From: Diplolepis rosae
Lineage: Eukaryota; Arthropoda; Insecta; Hymenoptera; Diplolepididae
Assembly (NCBI GenBank): GCA_030998225.1
Contig: JAPYXD010000522.1
Location: 4,650,001 to 4,714,000, forward strand
Reading direction: 5' to 3'
DNA: 64,000 nt
Part shown: piece after piece, positions 58,801 to 64,000 of the stretch
Numbering within the stretch: position 1 is the first letter of the stretch
How the letters are laid out: every line of letters starts with the position of its first letter
The notes under the pieces: model-generated
Told to the model about the DNA's origin: nothing
Seen by the model: only the letters and a program-made list of their open reading frames with translations
Databases searched by the model: none
Program-made: the position numbers and the translations under genes

Positions 58801-59437
58801 TCTTGTATAGGAAAAATTGAGGGATCAATTTTGTCAGGTAGATCAGCCATCTCGAAATCAAGCTTAAAGTGAAAAAGTTTTATTAGAAATATTTGAAAGT
58901 TTCTAAACGATTTAATATAAAAAAAGAGTCAATAGGTTAAAGACTCATACATTTTTTGTAGATCTACTCACAGTTACCAAAGCAAAAACAGAAGTCGATA
59001 GGTCCTGTCCGTCTCCTTTCACATTCAAAATATCATTACTGCTTTCTGGAAGACTGGGATCAACATTACATATTCCATGGATCTTAATGTTTTGAATCTC
59101 TTTACCTGATTTGCATTAAAAAAAATAGTTAGTTTACTTATCGACACCAAACAATTTTTTGCGTTGATTGATTCGCATCGCAATGTTTTTTATTCTTACT
59201 GTTACTATCTTTATTGTTAATTTGATAAATTGGTTATTGACATTGATCAAAGGATAAATTTTAAGCGTCATGTTTTATGAATCAATGGTTTTTTGATCGA
59301 CTCACCGATGAAAAACTGAGCAAGACCTAGGGCGTAGGATTGGGCAACTAAGGCCATGTAGCAAAAAGGCTTGTATTGAGATATGTCACCATTTGGAGAA
59401 TATTGCAATAAAATCGGGTAGGAGTCATCAGATTGAC
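49845..59437 (-). CDS. Five-exon minus-strand gene of unknown function
   Basis: Exons 5' to 3': 59306-59437, 58972-59105, 58745-58862, 50223-50308 and 49845-50069 (stop TGA at 49845-49847). Each acceptor is pyrimidine-AG and each donor GTGAGT or GTAAGT. Phases are 1, 0, 1 and 0, and every junction is phase-consistent, giving about 230 residues without a stop. Segments include QYSPNGDISQYKPFCYMALV, DILNVKGDGQDLSTSVFALV, DLPDKIDPSIFPIQDELN, SYERRYITVYIVGVDYK and HGTKIIALCENHRGSAFLGA; the C-terminus is basic and Ser-rich. I do not recognise a domain. The start and upstream exons are not found; the first listed exon begins mid-codon. Joining exon three to exon four across the 8.4 kb intron is inferred from phase and orientation; an intermediate exon, or two genes, is possible. 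Alternatively the last exon continues through CAG|GTATTC. Confidence 0.6.
51899..53721 (+). pseudogene. pol: R1-like reverse transcriptase remnant
   Basis: Frame starts near EELFTLEELKRAGG, without the upstream endonuclease. Fingers/palm: NTAPGIDVVPNEILKE, SSYRPICLLDT, NQFGFRKGRSTVDAI, ISIDIRNAFNTASW, then VGFGDDALVV. The usual third residue of the catalytic box is Ala or Val; here FGDD. The C-terminal domain has DGFG-independent thumb motifs and a terminal Cys-His knuckle (CSYCGCLVDNAEHTLFFC). Lesions: TAG in GRL*ANT (near 51947), TAG at 52478-52480, a frame slip in the A-run at about 52505, TAA near 52537, TGA at 52705 region and TGA at 52831 region. Ends at 53721 with a long 3'UTR after it. 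Confidence 0.88.
53722..54060 (+). repeat. 3'UTR of the R1-like element
   Basis: GC-rich non-coding tail that follows pol directly and ends near 54060, where AT-rich DNA begins. No poly-A tail is obvious apart from an A-rich stretch at 54070-54085. Confidence 0.5.
54571..55480. other. AT-rich intronic DNA
   Basis: No gene or element ends seen between the MITE copy and the one at 55481. Confidence 0.4.
55481..55719. repeat. Short MITE with CACTGAAAGAAA termini
   Basis: CACTGAAAGAAA at 55481 and TTTTTTTTTCAGTG ending at 55719, flanked by TA (55479-55480, 55720-55721). Related in end sequence to 33656-33850. Confidence 0.75.
56040..57160 (+). repeat. LTR-like segment with primer-binding-site-like motif
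   Basis: A GC-richer tract with AATAAA near 56783, ending before CCTGGCGCTCAACTCTG (57160), which resembles a tRNA primer-binding site. No pol or gag follows. Tentative solo LTR. Confidence 0.3.
57161..57693. other. Intronic DNA, nothing recognised
   Basis: No exon, ORF or repeat end seen. Contains GGGTTAGGTTG and AACCTAACC-type hexamers. Confidence 0.4.
57694..58182. repeat. MITE with GTGGAAAAATTTCATGG termini, copy 2
   Basis: Left CCCGCGTGGAAAAATTTCAT and right complement CCCGTGTGGAAAAATCTCAT, 489 bp. It is in inverted orientation relative to copy 1 at 50821 and shares more than 400 bp with it. Confidence 0.8.
58278..58622 (+). CDS. Unrecognised 114-codon ORF, doubtful
   Basis: ATG at 58278, stop at 58620-58622. 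The only notable segment is ARRGPTGLYYLYEDGTCIQP. It lies on the opposite strand inside the long intron of the five-exon gene. No motif, no promoter signs; could be chance. Confidence 0.2.
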   Translation: MLLNQHRITTEILSDIKFLMMFKFERIILKSLTSSYSNAYHSCSMMVRLKLQRCTIYESASRALKFSLCGPMKYFQNSIARRGPTGLYYLYEDGTCIQPQVELLLHIKRSKYIY

Positions 59438-59917
59438 CTTAAAACAATCATGTTAATAAAATTATTGATTAATTTCAATGGGCTTTGTGTTTTCATAAGG
59501 CAAAGAGATATAAAAAGTGTCCACAAGTTGGATGCAGAATAGAGATTAAATTTTACAAAAGAACTTAACATACATTGTAAATTTCTCAGACGTTAAAACA
59601 GTTTATGTATTGTATACTAAAGTTCTAACACATTCATAAAATATTGCGCTCAAGTTTCAGACGTCTAGTCAGAGGAATTAAATAAAAACTTTCTGGCCAC
59701 CTGGGCACGAAGTGAGCCCATCATGTCCCTCTTAAGTGGGATACTTTTCTTGTTTTATGTGGAAATTAATCATCTAATTACGTTTCTGCCTGTTGGAAAA
59801 TTAAAAATAAAAATTTCCAACAAAAGTTTTTTTTATTGTTTACATAGTCTTGACAACTAGTATTTTTATATTTTTCAACCTTTTTTAATTGTTTTAAGTA
59901 ATGAAATAGTATATTGC
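59438..59917. other. AT-rich DNA upstream of the first recognised exon
   Basis: Expected to hold upstream exons of the five-exon gene, but I could not identify one with confidence. Confidence 0.35.
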
Positions 59918-60040
59918 ATTACAAGGGACGAAACACAGCGATTGGAAAACGAGTGCGAAGTTTGCTGCCCGGGCGAAGCGAGGGCTGCAGTCACACGAGT
60001 TGCATCCGCTGTGTTTTGTTTCGAGTAATGCATATTATTC
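59918..60040. repeat. Imperfect hairpin with CGAAACACAGCG arms
   Basis: TGCATTAC...CGAAACACAGCG pairs with CGCTGTGTTTTGTTTCG and GTAATGCA around a GCCCGGGC centre. Probably a small MITE. Confidence 0.6.
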
Positions 60041-61647
60041 TTCATAGCGCCTCTTTTGAAATTCGAATTTTCAAAAGAGCAGCTTTGAAAAACAAATTTT
60101 AATTCGTTTAAATAGATGTCTGAAACTTTAGCTCGAATCAACAAAGGAATTACTGAATATTGGTTTTTTTTTCCGAATTTCAGTAAAAACTTGCTTTTTT
60201 TTCTAAGCTGATTCAATGCTGCAAAAATTGATGTGAATCAGAAAGTAAATTATAAATAATAGAAAGTCCTATGCTAAAATTAAGCATAACTCTTGCTAAA
60301 TTTTAATTGCTGAAAATAAGTAAAGAAAATTTATATCTCAAATAATTTTAACTTAGCTGTAAGAAATTCACCAAATATGCGGAAAATCATCCCGAGTTAC
60401 TGGTTCACCCAAGCGAAAAAGGCTTTCAGCGCAAATGGTTGAGAAAGAAAATTTCTTGGAAATTTGAAATGGTTCGCAAGGTTCTAGGAAATTGTTTTAT
60501 AAAGTTTTTAGACGTTAACAGTCTGAATTCAAATATATTTATTAAAATGTATATTAACTTTGAAAATTTGAAACTGAATTTTTCAAGAATACTTGACTCA
60601 ATAAAAAAATAAATAAAAAAAGCAACCAAAACAAATGTGAGAAAAACTCGGGGAGAAAAGAGCTGTGATCCAAACGCGTAATTCAAGAAAAGACGTTCAG
60701 GTATTGAAAATTTTTTCTCGGAAATTGCCTCTGAAAAAACGTGGGACAGAAAAACCGAAATCGAACCTATGAAAGAAATAACAAAGCATAATAGATTATT
60801 TCTTTGAAGACGCGTAAATAAAATACACTTCAAATGTTGAAAAACGTATGGGAAGAATTTGTTGAATGTTTATAAACATTTTAAAAATGAGAGCGTAGAA
60901 TAAATATGTAAAGAAAAGTTTATGTATTATAATCTATTAGCGTTTGTTATTAAATAAATTGTTGAGTAGAAAATCCCTGTTTTTCATCATTTAGCGTGAA
61001 TTTTAATGGAAAAAAAGTTGATTTCCGCACGTGTCTGAAAATAATAGTGAAAGTAAAACTACTTCGAAAGTGAAAGGCAAGTCAAGCCACACGATTGTCG
61101 CGAGTTCGACAACCACAAATCAAACAACTTACAACCCTTGAAGGGGACTCAGCTTCAATTTCTACACAAGAATCAACTTTACATTAACGAACATAATAAA
61201 TTGTACTGAAGAGAACTTTACGATAGACCACAGTAGTTCCAATCCTATAGAAGTAAAGGGGAACGAATTATGGTGTTTGCTATTAACAAGCCGTTGCGCT
61301 ATTATAGCTATCGATGTTCCTTTTAACCTGTTGTATCCATAGCAACCATAGTTTGATATTCTTTTGATAAAATCTAATGGGTATAAGTACATGATATACA
61401 TCATTAATTTATGTTTGAAAATTTTCTGCACTTTAGAATATACCTAATAAGAAGGTGACCATTGAGAGCAATAGGAATGTCAAATTCTGGAAAAAAGAAG
61501 AAATCGATAATGAAACTCTTGAATGCATTTTAATTCCTGATTTCAACATTTTAATGACATTCAATGCCAACCCCGCAACTCAATATATCAGGTTGCGGGA
61601 TACGAAGGTTTACTTTGCATAAATATTAGTTCTCACTATCATAACTT
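60041..61647. other. AT-rich intergenic DNA
   Basis: No convincing gene. The longest minus-strand frame (60426-60833) begins with TTG and is a Phe/Ile-rich low-complexity product. Confidence 0.45.
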
Positions 61648-61726
61648 GGCCCCGGTCCTGCATTGGTTACCTCGAAAACCGATCAGGGGGCCCTAGAACA
61701 GGCCACGTGGCGCTTCCTTAGGTTTT
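61648..61726 (+). repeat. 5' leader fragment of the R1-like element
   Basis: GGTCCTGCATTGGTT and CGATCAGGGGGCCCTAGAAC match the leader at about 14839-14915. It stops abruptly in AT-rich DNA with no ORF1. Confidence 0.85.
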
Positions 61727-62600
61727 ATTGATATTTACACCATTATGTGTAATTAGTTTCAAATATTACATCACACTCAGAATTTCTAAGCTCGAAAATA
61801 CACACGTACCATTGCCAGGCAAATACAGAGCCATATATTATATTTGTTTTTCATAAAAAATTAATCCCATTTTATGATTCATAAAAAGAGTAATCATAGA
61901 AGGAGCTCATTACATGTGATTATAGAACAAAGCTACAAATAAACATCATGATGAAATTATGTACTTTATTTCTTCAACGTTGGCGGTATGTCAAAACCAC
62001 GTTTTTCGACACTAACGGAAGTGATTCAAGACGTTCTTATTGACCAATCGTTACCAAATTTGGCGCAAATGTGTATCAGGGTCGTGTGCAAAAAGTGAAC
62101 CACAATCGTCAAAAAATATTAACAATTGCTCGTTTTACATAATAATCTGTGACAAAAAATGTGAAAAGAATCAAGATTTTTTTTGAAAAATTCATAACTT
62201 TTTAGTTTTCCATTATTATTAAATGATCGTGGTTCATTATATGCAGAAATCGGTACAGATTAAGAATATGTCAAGTTTTTGTGTTTCAGATGATCGGTTA
62301 TGGCTTAATTACTTCCGCTAGCGAGTCATCTCCTCAAGGACATAACGCCATTGTTCAACGCCACCCTCGACCCTCTTTCATGTGGCCAGTAAAAAAAAAA
62401 AAAAACTTTAAAGAATAAATGTTTTTTTAAAACCATATTAAATTGTAGTTTTCTATCTTTAATAGTTTCCTAAAAACAAATTCCTAAAAAATCATCGATT
62501 TTTTTTACCCAACAAAGTAGAATCCTCCCTTAACCCATTAACGCCCAAATTGTAGGTTTTCAAATGATCATATTTCATCGATTGCCAACAACGCTAGGGT
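61727..62600. other. AT-rich intergenic DNA
   Basis: An A-run at 62390-62405 follows GGCCAGT. No gene recognised. Confidence 0.4.
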
Positions 62601-62611
62601 AATGGAAATCT

Positions 62612-64000
62612 TACAAAAATTCGTACCCGACTATTTTCGAGTATGCTCTTTCCGATTTTGTTGCTTAGAGAGCATAAAAAATTGATTTTCTAAAAAAAGT
62701 TTGCAATTAAAAAGAAAATTTTGACCAATTTCTGACGTAGTTTTTCCAAAAAAGTGATTTTTTCAAATCGTTTGACGACTCGAATCGGCCGGTTTTCATG
62801 AAAAGTCGTGCAATTTTTATATGTGCTTTAAAACCATGTATTTGGAAAAAATGTATTTTCATTAGTATTTTCAAAATGGCGGCTGAAAAAGTGTAAAACT
62901 TTGCGTAGCGTTGAAAAAATGGACTGAAACGGTTTTATATTGTTTTTTAAGTGAATCGTTGAATACTGTGTTGAACTTTGTGAGAAATCATTCGCGAGTA
63001 ATTCTTGTACAACAATTGAGGTTAGATCTCCCAAATTCAAAATGGCTGGTTTAAGATGGCGGAGGAAAATGATAAAAAACGAGATTTGACGCAAAAATTT
63101 GGTCCCCTGGGTTTTCAAGGATGCTGAATACGAATCTGAGTTCAGATCGGAAGCATTCAAAATGGCGGATCCAAGATGGCGGACGGAACCATAAAAATAG
63201 CGTGAGTTTGCGCTGAAATTCGGTCTAAGGGGTTTTCAAACTCTCCGATTACGAATTTGAAATCAGATTTGAGAATTCTGTTATGCAAGATTGAAGATGG
63301 CTGACAATGCATCGGTTTAGAGCGAAAATTTTTTCAATGAATGAATTAAAGACGATTAGTCGAACACTATTTGCCAGCGAGTTTCTAATTTCTACACTGT
63401 TGCCCGATTTTCACCACGTGGAGGTTGTGTTCTGAAAAATCTTGTTTTTATCTTTGGTTTTCTGTTTTCATTTTTGAATTTTTGTTTGTTTTTGTTTTTC
63501 AATATTTTTGGTTTTTTAACTTTTTTGTATTATCTTTCTGCTTTTTAAATAATGTACTTCATTTTTAAATTTCAAAGTGGTGAAAATCGGGCAACAGCGT
63601 AGAAATTAGAAACTCGCTGGCAAATAGTGTTCGACTGATCGTCTTCAATTCATTCATTGAAAAATTTTTCGCTCTAAACCGATGCATTGTCAGCCATCTT
63701 CAATCTTGCATAACAGAATTCTCAAATCTGATTTCAGATTCTAATGAAATAAAAATAAATTTTTTCCAAATACATGGTTTTGAAGCACATATAAAAATTG
63801 CACGACTTTCCATGAAAACAGGTCGATTCGAATGGTCAAACGATTTGAAAAAATTACTTTTTTGGAAAAACTACCTCAGAAATTGGTCGAAATTTTCTTT
63901 TTAATTGCAAATTTTTTTGGGAAAATCAATTTTTTATGCTCTCTAAGTAACAAAATCGGAAAGAGCATACTCGAAAATAGTCGGGTTCAATTTTTTGTAA
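62612..64000. repeat. Large foldback element, truncated by the window
   Basis: Outer arms 62612-62860 and 63745-64000 pair (for example GAGTATGCTCTTTCCGATTT). Inner arms 63258-63420 and 63583-63742 pair. The left side has about 390 extra bases of ATGGCGG-containing tandem units (62870-63258). No ORF of substance. Its right end lies beyond 64000. Confidence 0.82.
62870..63300 (+). repeat. About 120-bp tandem units with AAAATGGCGG and AAGATGGCGG
   Basis: AAAATGGC and AAGATGGC cores occur near 62873, 63040, 63054, 63159, 63173 and 63293, each pair followed by a TTTGG or TTCGGTC...GGGGTTTTCAA block. Spacing between the pairs is close to 120. Confidence 0.7.

Noticed and set aside
59918..60040. 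Possible tRNA or structured RNA
   Set aside because: No A-box/B-box pattern or cloverleaf; the imperfect palindrome fits a small MITE better.
60426..60833. 135-codon minus-strand frame
   Set aside because: Starts with TTG, Phe/Ile-rich, no motif, AT-rich DNA.
62828..63160. 110-codon minus-strand frame
   Set aside because: Lies in tandem units of a foldback element; no protein motif.

Overview
The window is AT-rich, spliced eukaryotic DNA dominated by transposable elements. Copia, P-element-like, mariner, DD41D Tc1/mariner, piggyBac, hAT-like, CACTA/CMC-like and R1-like pieces occur together with many foldback MITEs. That mix points to an insect, and I lean towards Hymenoptera, which is inference. 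I found no bacterial genes, rRNA, tRNA or CRISPR. Several coding pieces carry correct GT/AG splice sites. Some starts that look open are GTG or TTG codons, so I moved starts to ATG or to a splice acceptor where possible.

Layout. 1-630: foldback MITE cut by the window edge. 901-2010: single-exon THAP-like protein. 2750-3900: GC-rich, repeat-like tract. 4221-7272: 5'-truncated Ty1/copia element with a 3' LTR. 7854-10432: P-element-like transposase exons, interrupted by a mariner. 10856-11392: foldback MITE. 12180-12967 (A-B) and 20035-27615 (B'-A'): two inverted copies of one repeat; the second is filled by a 6.9 kb two-gene CACTA/CMC-like transposon (20549-27405). 12968-14228: two more foldback elements. 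14837-16925: non-LTR element inside an ATT microsatellite. 17190-19095: LTR-like pieces. 27886-28130: gypsy RNase H remnant. 30788-36586: giant hAT-like inverted repeat with an 8-bp target duplication, itself hit by three smaller elements. 36600-40806: GC-rich LTR or gag-like sequence and tandem duplications. 40818-45225: remnants of piggyBac, a DD41D element, an unclassified transposase-like gene and a second mariner. 45473-48668: three-level nest (MITE, then TTAA element, then an apparently intact DD41D transposon). 49545-49720: gag zinc-knuckle fragment. 49845-59437: five-exon minus-strand gene whose 8.4 kb intron holds two inverted MITEs and an R1-like pol remnant. 59918-64000: hairpins, a 5'UTR fragment and a large ATGGCGG-rich foldback running off the window.

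How the parts relate. Most elements sit inside other elements, so relative ages can be read directly. Paired arms of inverted repeats preserve empty sites for several insertions. The only coding sequences that look intact are the DD41D transposase (46582-47691), the THAP-like ORF and the five-exon gene. Most other transposase and polymerase genes are broken by stops, frameshifts or internal deletions.
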